Part shown: one piece after another, positions 1-7,977 of the stretch
Layout: every line of letters begins with the position of its first letter
Position numbering within the stretch: position 1 is the stretch's first letter
DNA from: CAYUWG01 sp964448285
Lineage (GTDB): Bacteria; Bacteroidota; Ignavibacteria; SZUA-365
Assembly (NCBI GenBank): GCA_964448285.1
Contig: CAYUWG010000022.1
Coordinates: 1 to 53,906, forward strand
DNA length: 53,906 nt
Direction: 5' to 3'
Made by a program: the position numbers and the translations under genes
Notes under the pieces: generated by a model
What the model saw: only the letters and a program-made list of their open reading frames with translations
Databases searched by the model: none
What the model was told of the DNA's origin: nothing

Positions 1-1
1 T

Positions 2-745
2 GATAGTTCAATCGCTGTATGGCATAGCGCAGATGCTGGTAAGACATGGTCGAGATCGGATAGTGGGATAATCGATACGATAGATCCTTCTCAAGAAGTC
101 AACTTTATCACTGCTGTGAAACGCTCTCCTCACAAAAAGAACATCGTTGTCGCTCAACATAACGACGTAGCTCTCTATCGCTCATCCAATGGTGGCAACA
201 CATGGAGTTTACTGGTTGGGCGTAGAGGCATTCTTTCTAATTACGGTGCATTAAGGTGGCATCCCTATTCCGAGGGCGAATTGTGGATATGTGGAGCAAG
301 AGCGGTTGGGATACAAACATTCACAGCCGTACTTACAGCATATGGCGATAGTGGGCGAAGTAATATTGGAATAAGTGATGTAGGTAGAGTTGCCTTCGAT
401 CCTTTCGATAGCGAACATGTCTATTATGCCGCGGGATATCTATACGAAAGCTTCGATGGAGGTCATACATGGAAAAAGACGCTGCTTCCACGGTATTCCG
501 GTCAACAGCATATGCCATCTTACCTCATAGAGGAGAAATCACGCAACGGTATTATCTACGGAAGTACATGGACAGACCCACCTACCGACAGTTATCTTTT
601 CGCATTCGATTCACGTGAAAGAGCATTCAGAGTAATAACGAAAGTAAAAAGAGAAGCAAGACATCTGGTTTTAGATAAACGAAAATATCTCTATTGGATT
701 TCAAGAAATTCCATCTTCCGTATTTCTATTGAGGAGCGTGGATAA
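2..745 (+). CDS. Asp-box (BNR/sortilin-like) beta-propeller protein, 5' partial
   Basis: The reading frame is open from the first bases of the window, so the gene starts upstream. A GTG at 116 is only an internal codon. Three Asp-box motifs (S-x-D/N-x-G-x-T-W) are visible: SADAGKTW near base 26, SNGGNTW near base 186 and SFDGGHTW near base 450. Their spacing is typical of the blades of sialidase-, sortilin- or photosystem-assembly-type beta-propellers. Such proteins in Bacteroidota are usually exported and often carry a C-terminal sorting domain; this one ends in SIEERG without one. The 3' part has lower GC than the following genes. The substrate cannot be inferred. The fold call is fairly firm and the function is unknown. 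Confidence 0.6.
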   Translation, partial: DSSIAVWHSADAGKTWSRSDSGIIDTIDPSQEVNFITAVKRSPHKKNIVVAQHNDVALYRSSNGGNTWSLLVGRRGILSNYGALRWHPYSEGELWICGARAVGIQTFTAVLTAYGDSGRSNIGISDVGRVAFDPFDSEHVYYAAGYLYESFDGGHTWKKTLLPRYSGQQHMPSYLIEEKSRNGIIYGSTWTDPPTDSYLFAFDSRERAFRVITKVKREARHLVLDKRKYLYWISRNSIFRISIEERG

Positions 746-994
746 TATTCTGTCTCCATCGAGTGATGGGAACGCATCGGCGAGGATGAGTCTGCTGTAT
801 TCTCCGGTTCGAAAGCCATTTGTCGGTTTTGCCATAGAGCAACCCTTTGTCGTTCCTTTCCTGCGCGGGGAAATAACGAAGCGTTGACATTAGGTCGTCA
901 TCGCACTGCACGCAGTCCCACCCTTGCCTCGATTTTCGTAACTTCCATGTGCCTTTGTGCACCTCACTCTTCGATTGAATCACAGAACTGAATC

Positions 995-1993
995 ATGAAG
1001 CTCGTCACATTTCTCCATCAAAATCGCACACACTTAGGCTTGTTCGCTCACAGTCGCATCCTCCATCTGCAAGCCGCTCACACGATGCAGCGCTACGATC
1101 GAAAGCAAGGAGATGATCTCCTCCCGGATGACATCATCGCGTTTCTCGAGTGGGGCGAGCATGCACTCGAACTCGCCCGGAAGGTCGAAGCATGGTTCCA
1201 TTCCGTCGGCGCACCGGAAGACTTCAAACACACGCGAATCTCATTCAGTGAAGATGAAGTCACTCTCCTCGCTCCGGTACCGAAACCCGTTTCCATGCGG
1301 GACGGCTATGCGTTTCGGCAGCACGTTGAAGCCGCGCGGCGCAATCGCGGTTTGGAGATGATCCCGGAATTCGACGACATCCCGATTTTCTATTTCACGA
1401 ATCACAACGCAGTCACCGGCCCGGGCGATGTCGAGGTGATGGAGTCGCATCTCGACAAATTGGACTTCGAACTGGAGTGCGCCGTCGTGATCGGAAAGCA
1501 AGGTCGCAACATAAAGGCGCGCGAAGCCGACGCATATATCGCAGGCTACACGGTGATGAATGACTGGAGCGCTCGCGGTTTACAAATGCAGGAAATGAAA
1601 CTGAATCTCGGTCCCGCGAAAGGGAAGGACTTTGCGACCTCGATCGGACCTTGGCTCGTCACACGGGACGAACTTGCATCGAAACGAATCGACAGCACGC
1701 ACGGTGAGCGTTACGACCTCACGATGACGACGACGGTCAACGGGACCGAAGTCAGCAGAGGGAATCTCAAGGACATGTCATGGACGTTCGCGCAGATCAT
1801 CGAACGCGCATCGTATGGAGTCACGCTCCATCCCGGTGACGTGATCGGTTCGGGAACCGTTGGAACGGGTTGTTTCCTCGAGCTCAATGGTTCGAAGGTT
1901 TTCGATCCGGCATGGTGGCTGAAACCGGGCGACGTCGTGACATGCGAAATCGAAATGCTCGGTGCATTGATGAACACGATAAAGCTCGTCTGA
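995..1993 (+). CDS. Fumarylacetoacetate hydrolase (FAH) family protein
   Basis: This 332-residue protein has an N-terminal FAH-type domain and a C-terminal catalytic domain. Metal ligands expected for the FAH family are in place: Asp103 (MRDGYAFRQH), Glu159 and Glu161 (DFELECAVVIG), and Asp190 (NDWSARG). The family's GSGTVGTGC-type glycine stretch lies near residues 285-293. Family members hydrolyse C-C bonds of beta-diketones or decarboxylate and isomerise related acids. True fumarylacetoacetase finishes tyrosine degradation, but the family is broad and the substrate cannot be fixed from sequence. The gene is separated by 7 bp from a flavin reductase-like gene in the same direction, which suggests an aromatic-compound catabolic pair. 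The 249 bp upstream hold no gene that I can support. Confidence 0.85.
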   Translation: MKLVTFLHQNRTHLGLFAHSRILHLQAAHTMQRYDRKQGDDLLPDDIIAFLEWGEHALELARKVEAWFHSVGAPEDFKHTRISFSEDEVTLLAPVPKPVSMRDGYAFRQHVEAARRNRGLEMIPEFDDIPIFYFTNHNAVTGPGDVEVMESHLDKLDFELECAVVIGKQGRNIKAREADAYIAGYTVMNDWSARGLQMQEMKLNLGPAKGKDFATSIGPWLVTRDELASKRIDSTHGERYDLTMTTTVNGTEVSRGNLKDMSWTFAQIIERASYGVTLHPGDVIGSGTVGTGCFLELNGSKVFDPAWWLKPGDVVTCEIEMLGALMNTIKLV

Positions 1994-2000
1994 TGTCTCG

Positions 2001-2918
2001 ATGAAATCGTTCGACCCGAAAGACCATCCGATTCCCATCGTGCACCAGTTGCTGTTGAGCGGCGTGGCTCCGCGTCCGATCGCGTTCGTTTCATCGTTGG
2101 ATAAAGACGGCAGAAGCAATCTCTCGCCGTTCAGCTACTTCAATGCGTTCGGCGCGAATCCTCCGGTCGTCGTCATTTCGCCGGCATATCGCGGGCACGA
2201 TGGAACGCCAAAGCATACGTTCCTCAACATCGAAGACACGCATGAGTTCACGGTCAACATGGTGAGTTATGCGATGCTCGAACAGGCGAACCTCGCATCC
2301 AGCGATTACGCAAGCGGCGTTGATGAATTCGTGAAGGCGGGTTTTACGAAACGGCCGTCACACCGCGTCGCACCGCCGGGCGTCGCCGAATCGCCGTTCA
2401 TCATGGAGTGCAAACTCCTCCATCATTTCGACACCGGCGGAAAACCGGGTGCAGGCAATCTCCTCATCGGTGAAGTCGTGATGTTTCATGTCTCGGAAGA
2501 CGTGTACACCGATGAGCGGATCGATCCGCGCAAGCTCGATCTTGTCGCGCGCATGGGATACGATTGGTACTGCCGAGCAAACGGCGACGCCCTCTTTCAT
2601 CTTCCGAAACCGAAAAGTGTCGGCATCGGCTTCGACAATCTCCCCGCTCATCTTCGTACGAGCACAGTTCTGACCGGCAGCGAACTCGCAAAACTCGCAG
2701 GCAGCGAAACGCTTCCAGTGTTGGACGTGGAGCGTGCGCTTTCTCATCCCTTCGCGCGAGAAGTGATGAACGATGACACGTACGGCATTGAGCGCCTTGC
2801 AATGCGGCTTCATGAGGAAGTTCGTCGTTTGCTTTCGGAGCGAGATACAGAAACGGCCTGGCAACTCGCGTTGCTTTCGGAACCGAAAACGCTCCGTTCA
2901 CTCAGAAGGAATTCGTGA
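2001..2918 (+). CDS. Flavin reductase family (FMN-binding split barrel) protein
   Basis: The first 200 residues match the flavin reductase-like split barrel: GVAPRPIAFVSSLDKDG and NLSPFSYFNAFGANPP near residues 15-55 are the characteristic flavin-binding segments. A C-terminal extension of about 100 residues, from residue 200, has no recognised domain. Family members reduce FMN or FAD with NAD(P)H, or bind flavin without known turnover. It follows the FAH-family gene by 7 bp and is probably cotranscribed, which would fit a two-component oxygenase or an aromatic catabolic step; that role is inference. The stop codon (2916-2918) directly abuts the stop of the convergent DinB-like gene, with no intervening base. 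Confidence 0.8.
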   Translation: MKSFDPKDHPIPIVHQLLLSGVAPRPIAFVSSLDKDGRSNLSPFSYFNAFGANPPVVVISPAYRGHDGTPKHTFLNIEDTHEFTVNMVSYAMLEQANLASSDYASGVDEFVKAGFTKRPSHRVAPPGVAESPFIMECKLLHHFDTGGKPGAGNLLIGEVVMFHVSEDVYTDERIDPRKLDLVARMGYDWYCRANGDALFHLPKPKSVGIGFDNLPAHLRTSTVLTGSELAKLAGSETLPVLDVERALSHPFAREVMNDDTYGIERLAMRLHEEVRRLLSERDTETAWQLALLSEPKTLRSLRRNS

Positions 2919-3458
2919 TTACACGCGATCGATAAAAGAAGGGAACGCGGGCTGCGGCGATTCTCTCGTGAGAACGGGTTCAAGCCCGAGAAGGCGTTCG
3001 TAGATCGTAAGCTGTGCGCGATGGTATTGCTCATGCGCGATGGAGTCCCAGAAGAGCGAAAGGCGCGTTCCCTTCGTCCCGTCTTTCGTGTTGACAAGCT
3101 GGAGCATGGTTAACTCACCGAGTGCGCGCAGTCGGTCGTTTCCATCCTTGTACTGCTCGACGAGAAGATTGACGAGTTCTTCGTGCGTTTGCGCTCTCGT
3201 GATGTTCGGTGCGTAGATGTTCACGAGTTGGGCGTACGTGGCGCGATGGAAGTTCGAATCTTCACGCACAAGCTCCTCGACCGTTACGATCGAGTAGCCC
3301 AAGACGTGCTGGACAAGCTCCATGATGTTGCGCGTTTCCAGTGTGGGACGATAGGTGATTCTTCCTGCGGGAATGTTTTTCAATTCACGAATGAATCCGC
3401 GCCGGACTTCGTACCAATATTCGAGCGCTTCTTCGATGAGTGTGTGATGTGTGGTCAT
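2919..3458 (-). CDS. DinB family putative metal-dependent protein
   Basis: This 179-residue helical protein has the DinB/YfiT layout. A histidine lies in helix two (IMELVQHVLGYS, about residue 50) and a paired histidine motif in the last helix (SIAHEQYHRAQLTIY, about residues 140-155), forming the usual three-histidine metal site. DinB proteins include thiol transferases using bacillithiol or mycothiol and many damage-induced proteins of unknown activity. The substrate is not predictable here. The gene runs convergently with the flavin reductase and ends flush against it. The 92 bp upstream, before the next minus-strand gene, should hold its promoter; I cannot assign one. Confidence 0.75.
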   Translation of the reverse strand: MTTHHTLIEEALEYWYEVRRGFIRELKNIPAGRITYRPTLETRNIMELVQHVLGYSIVTVEELVREDSNFHRATYAQLVNIYAPNITRAQTHEELVNLLVEQYKDGNDRLRALGELTMLQLVNTKDGTKGTRLSLFWDSIAHEQYHRAQLTIYERLLGLEPVLTRESPQPAFPSFIDRV

Positions 3459-3550
3459 GCCGTCGTTCGCTTTCTCCGTTCAAACATAAAAACGATGGAG
3501 CTTTTATTTAAGCTGAGATGAGGAAATGCATCTGTCGAAGCCGTGCTTTT

Positions 3551-6500
3551 TCAGTTAGCAAGAAGGATCATGCTTTTCGTTCTTGTCGATGCACCGCTTG
3601 TGAGCCGATAATGATACACGCCCGATGGGAGGTTGACCGGTGCAAACGATACGCGATAATCACCTTCACCGAACGTGCCCTCTGCAAGTGTCGCAATGTG
3701 TCTTCCGAACATATCATAGACGGAAAGCCGAATGCGGGTATTTGCAGTCGAGATGGTGAAAGGGATGGTCGTTTCGGCGTTCGACTGTGCAATGGGATTC
3801 GGGTAGTTCTGTCCGAGTGCGAACGACGGCGATGCGGCAGCGACGCGATCGATCCCAAGGACGATCATCCCCTGGCCGCCGGCGTCACGATAGCGCTTGA
3901 TCCATTCCTGGAGATATTGCCTCGCGATAATCGCACTGTGAATGCCGACGGTGTTTTCGTTGTTAGACGACTCAGCGGAGTTCGACCAGTTATGCGAGCC
4001 GGTGATGACGATCGGATTCGCATTCGGTGCGCTATCGTCACCGTCAATCACGGCATACTTATGATGAAGAAGTCCGGTCAATCCTTTCTTCAACCACACA
4101 TCGACGCCTTCGGATTTCAATGCGTTGAAGCGAGTCCCTGAATCCGTGTCGTTATCCATGACTCCTCGAACCGTCTTTCCGCCTTTGTGCTTTTCGATGA
4201 GAAAGCCGGCGAGGTCGGTTCTTGTGAACGTGAGGAGAGCGAAATACGTCGATCGCTTCGCGTTGCGAATTGCCTTCCCGATAAAGTCGGTCGTGTTGTC
4301 GGTCGGGCTGAAGAACAGCTCGACGCGCGTGCCGTTCACATTGAATTGATGCGGCGTGTTGTTCGTCTTGCGCGCACCGAACCGCGAACCGCTGCTCTGC
4401 GGGGTGTCATTCGAGCCTCCCCACATCTCTTCGAACTCGCGGGTGTAAGTGAGAGCCAGTGCCTGATCCTGAATCTCGACGACGTTCTGCGCATCGTTCA
4501 TCGTCCCCGGGTCTGTCGGATTCCATGAGCCGGTGATCACCCAATCATCGGCGTCGCTCGAATGGTCGCGCGCATCGATGATGAAGAACTTGTTGTGCTG
4601 CAAGCCTGCGCCCGCATTGACCGGATCGAAGTTATCGAGAATCGCGGGGACGTTTGCGCGCAGCGATTGAATGGCGGATGAATTCGCATTGTCGCTCTCG
4701 AAGATGGCTCGGATTTTCACGCCTCGTGCCTTCGCTGAAAGAAGAGCCGCGGCGATATCATCGCCGACCCCGCCGCTCAAGCTGTACAGACAGAAATCGA
4801 TGCTGTGCTTGGCCGCGTCGATACGGTCGAGAAGTTTGTTCTTCAGATTGACGCCACCCATTGCCGGAACGCCCGGCGAGATGCTGTTATCCACACTCTG
4901 GTTGAAATAGATATTGACCGTACCGGATGACGTGGAGGAAGCGCTGGAGACGTACATCGGATGCGTGAAACTCGTGTCGCTTCCTGCGACGGAAAAAGCC
5001 TGCACGCGATAGATCGTCGCCGGATCGAGATTGCTCAGCGTGACAGCGTTCTCAACGGCATCTTTCGAACCTGTGATGATTCCCAAATCCGTTCCGTCGG
5101 TTTTCCATGAACGAATGAACGCGGACGCGGGAATTCCGGATGTCCATTCGAGCGTCACCGAGGTTGGCGTGATCACCGTTTCGAACGGGAAGCTTGTGAT
5201 GCGCGGGCCTGTTGCCCGGATGTCCGACGCCATGCGCGGCATGAGTTGATAGCCGCCGATGAACGGTGCGTTTCGCTGGAATTGTCCGACGATGCCGAGA
5301 ATGTCGAAGCTGCCTCCGGGTGCCGGCGTGTTCGCGAAGTCCACATTGTTATCGACGCGTACTTCCATTTGACTCGTCGCGTCACTGAGGAGATAATTCG
5401 TTCCCGAACCGCTGACCGTCCACGCCGCGGTGTTGACCGTCACGTTGCGAATCATGACGAAGCCGCCTTCATAAAATTCGATCCCGTTCTGGCCGTCGGC
5501 GAGCAAGTCCGCGATAGTGAGAACGTGCGGAACGACTTCGTTTCCCCCGCTCACTTTCCCGTCGATGGTCACCGCCTCCAATTCGGTGAGGCCGTTGAAT
5601 TGCGTCACCTTTCCCGTGACCGTCACTTCATCGCCGATGCGCACGGAATCGACGAATGCGAAATCATAAATCGCGATGCCTGCGGTTGCATCCTGGATGT
5701 ATGCGGGAGCGCCGAACTGCTTATCAACCGTAACGACGCCGTTGATGGTCACGAACTGATTCAGAAACTCGGGCACGCCGTTCTGATCGTTGAGACGCGC
5801 ATCGAAGATCGGAATCGCTCCGCCCGATACGAGCAGTCCCGGTTGGCTGCGTATCTCACGAAAGGCACCGCCTTGTCCGCGCGTGAAGATCGCGTAGAAA
5901 TACTGGTTGGTCTGCGAAGCAGTCGTTTGATTCTTCAACGTGATGAGCGCTGAGTCCGAAGTCATGACGACGCCTTCAAGAAACACGCTATCGATAAGCA
6001 CGCGGATGGACGCAGTCATGCCGGTGATCGAAACATCGGATTCCGACCTTGGCCAGACGAAACCATCAGGTACGACGACCTTGATATCCTGAACGGCGAA
6101 AACGGGATCGGGATAAAAGACGATGGGAATATCGATTGTCGTCTTCGCCCTTACCGATGAAACGAGCAACCGCGCCTGTCCCGCGCCGTCGGAGCCTTTC
6201 GGTTCGACCGGGCTGGATGAGTTTTGCGGGCTGCGGTTTTTATTCTGCACGATGAAGTCAGCGGAGTTGTTGCCGCTGTTGTAACCGTTGCCTGCAAACT
6301 CCTCCGCTCCCCCGGCGCCAAGCGATTCCGCGGTGGACGATGCGCTCGCTTTTCGTTCGATGCTGTTGTCGTTCGCCGACGTGCCGTGATTCGGTGCGGG
6401 TGCGACCTTGGGATCGTTCCCTGTTCCGTAGCCGATGCGGTCGATCTCCGCATTGGTCGCATCGATGAGCCGGATGTTCCCGTCATCCGCAAGGCCGCCG

Positions 6501-6817
6501 CTCGCCCATCGCGCATCGGGAGTGACCGTGCCGGTCCAGGCTGAGCTTGCGATCAGGAAGAAGCCGTGTGCCTGTATGCTTGTCCCTGCCGGTATCGTGA
6601 CCATCGATGAATACGACGAGCCTGACGCAGAGCGGTACTGCAACCGCCATCCGCCGATATCGATGGGATTATCCGTCGGATTGTACAGCTCGACGAACTC
6701 GCCTGCGGAGTTTCCCGAAGCGCCGCGCGTCGCAAACTCACTGATGACGACGTTCGTCGCCTGCTGCGCGATCAGGTTGGTTGAAGTGAGGAAAAGAAGA
6801 AAAAGGAAGCATCGCAT
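3551..6817 (-). CDS. T9SS-exported multidomain protein: lamin-tail, OB-like, FN3-like and two PLD (HxK) domains
   Basis: The 1088-residue protein starts with a signal peptide (MRCFLFLLFLTSTNLIAQQ). Next comes a lamin-tail domain (about 22-130; VVISEFATRG, GEFVELYNPT, GGWRLQYR). An OB-fold-like segment follows (about 350-425; INGVVTVDKQF, GDEVTVTGKVTQF), then a fibronectin-III-like domain (about 535-615). Two phospholipase D-type half-sites come after: HNKFFIID with ITGSWNPT (about 740-770) and HHKYAVIDG with ITGSHNWSNSAE (about 922-950). It ends in a T9SS type A sorting domain (YPNP near 1006; YDMFGRHIATL; SGVYHYRL). Two HxK motifs imply one complete active site for phosphodiester cleavage. 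Lamin-tail and OB modules often accompany extracellular nucleases, so a secreted nuclease is more likely than a lipase. The domain order is clear; the substrate is inferred. Confidence 0.85.
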   Translation of the reverse strand: MRCFLFLLFLTSTNLIAQQATNVVISEFATRGASGNSAGEFVELYNPTDNPIDIGGWRLQYRSASGSSYSSMVTIPAGTSIQAHGFFLIASSAWTGTVTPDARWASGGLADDGNIRLIDATNAEIDRIGYGTGNDPKVAPAPNHGTSANDNSIERKASASSTAESLGAGGAEEFAGNGYNSGNNSADFIVQNKNRSPQNSSSPVEPKGSDGAGQARLLVSSVRAKTTIDIPIVFYPDPVFAVQDIKVVVPDGFVWPRSESDVSITGMTASIRVLIDSVFLEGVVMTSDSALITLKNQTTASQTNQYFYAIFTRGQGGAFREIRSQPGLLVSGGAIPIFDARLNDQNGVPEFLNQFVTINGVVTVDKQFGAPAYIQDATAGIAIYDFAFVDSVRIGDEVTVTGKVTQFNGLTELEAVTIDGKVSGGNEVVPHVLTIADLLADGQNGIEFYEGGFVMIRNVTVNTAAWTVSGSGTNYLLSDATSQMEVRVDNNVDFANTPAPGGSFDILGIVGQFQRNAPFIGGYQLMPRMASDIRATGPRITSFPFETVITPTSVTLEWTSGIPASAFIRSWKTDGTDLGIITGSKDAVENAVTLSNLDPATIYRVQAFSVAGSDTSFTHPMYVSSASSTSSGTVNIYFNQSVDNSISPGVPAMGGVNLKNKLLDRIDAAKHSIDFCLYSLSGGVGDDIAAALLSAKARGVKIRAIFESDNANSSAIQSLRANVPAILDNFDPVNAGAGLQHNKFFIIDARDHSSDADDWVITGSWNPTDPGTMNDAQNVVEIQDQALALTYTREFEEMWGGSNDTPQSSGSRFGARKTNNTPHQFNVNGTRVELFFSPTDNTTDFIGKAIRNAKRSTYFALLTFTRTDLAGFLIEKHKGGKTVRGVMDNDTDSGTRFNALKSEGVDVWLKKGLTGLLHHKYAVIDGDDSAPNANPIVITGSHNWSNSAESSNNENTVGIHSAIIARQYLQEWIKRYRDAGGQGMIVLGIDRVAAASPSFALGQNYPNPIAQSNAETTIPFTISTANTRIRLSVYDMFGRHIATLAEGTFGEGDYRVSFAPVNLPSGVYHYRLTSGASTRTKSMILLAN

Positions 6818-6930
6818 GGTTTTGGCCTGTGGTGTTACATGCGTGCAATATAGGGGAGATGGGAATATGTTCTTGCTTGAGCATCACCCTTTCCAGCAAG
6901 CACTCAATTAAGACTATAGCCGGTCACACG

Positions 6931-7977
6931 TTAAATCATCTCACGTGCTTTGGTGAGCACGTCAAGAGCAAGCTTCAAGTTATCGAATGTCTTGTCCATA
7001 TTGACAGTACCGTCATCATTGAACACGCGAAATTCTTTGCCTTCTTTATCGCTTCCATTTCGCCATTCAGCAACGGCCATATGTTTCCCATTTCCAAATC
7101 TATCTGGTTTGTCAATTCTTATCTTGAATTCATTCCCAGCGGCGACAAGCTTGTTATGCCATTGTAATCGTAAAGTGGAACGCAATTGTTTTTCCGGAAC
7201 CATAATCTTGTAGCACAATCTCGTACCATTACCATCCTTAGCGTCAATCGAGACATGAGAATTTTGAGTTTGATCCTCGAAGCCAAAGTAAAAACCCATG
7301 TAACCGCCTGATGGATTTGCTATGTATCCCCACCCGCTCCAAATACCTATTTCGAGGAATCGCTTTTGTATGTTTTGGAAAAACCCCTTCCATGCATTAG
7401 AGTCCCATCTTCTCTCAAAGTTGAAAGAAAGGATCCTACTATGAAGCCATTTCAGATTGTGCCAGTACGAAACAACGAGTGAGTGTTTATGAAGCTCAGG
7501 TGCTAAGCGGTTTGCATACGGCTCCAAGATTGAAAGCATCTCTTCTCTGGTGAAGATAGAATACCCTGCCTTAATGACCTGACTCATATCGCTCTGTTCA
7601 TCTGTCTTGAAATATATTCTCACTTGTTTCTCATCAGGGAATTCGCCTATGAAGGCATTCTTATACCGAGTAAGTTGCTCGCTATGCTCTCTTGTGTAGG
7701 TCTTATCCTCAATCATAACTGCGTATTCATCGTTTACACGAATAAAAACGTCTAAGTCATTTACTTGCTTCTGCGGAATGTCAACTGACGTTATTTCAAT
7801 GTCTGGTCGTCCAGTTAGTTGAAAGCACTTTTTCAAAAAACGTGTACCAAGTTCCTGAAGGGCAGTGTCAACCTCCTTCAACTGAGGTCTTGCCCATTCC
7901 GCAAGCCAGCATAGAAACGCATCCTGTGACAATTCGCTTGTAGCGTAGTTGAAAATATTCGGGATTTTTTCACTCAT
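6931..7977 (-). CDS. PD-(D/E)XK nuclease family protein (PDDEXK_4-like)
   Basis: This 348-residue protein opens with the segment typical of the PDDEXK_4 group (NIFNYATSELSQDAFLCWL). The catalytic core is visible as NDLDVFIRV followed by AVMIEDKTYT at about residues 73-95, giving the Asp, then Glu-x-Lys arrangement of PD-(D/E)XK enzymes; QLTRYKNAF follows as the usual helix. The C-terminal 170 residues carry no domain I recognise and may sense or bind a partner. The start overlaps the end of the AAA/M41 gene by 8 bp, so the two are almost certainly translationally coupled. Membership of a defence-like cassette suggests an effector that cuts nucleic acid. Family recognition is good; the target is unknown. 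Confidence 0.8.
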   Translation of the reverse strand: MSEKIPNIFNYATSELSQDAFLCWLAEWARPQLKEVDTALQELGTRFLKKCFQLTGRPDIEITSVDIPQKQVNDLDVFIRVNDEYAVMIEDKTYTREHSEQLTRYKNAFIGEFPDEKQVRIYFKTDEQSDMSQVIKAGYSIFTREEMLSILEPYANRLAPELHKHSLVVSYWHNLKWLHSRILSFNFERRWDSNAWKGFFQNIQKRFLEIGIWSGWGYIANPSGGYMGFYFGFEDQTQNSHVSIDAKDGNGTRLCYKIMVPEKQLRSTLRLQWHNKLVAAGNEFKIRIDKPDRFGNGKHMAVAEWRNGSDKEGKEFRVFNDDGTVNMDKTFDNLKLALDVLTKAREMI

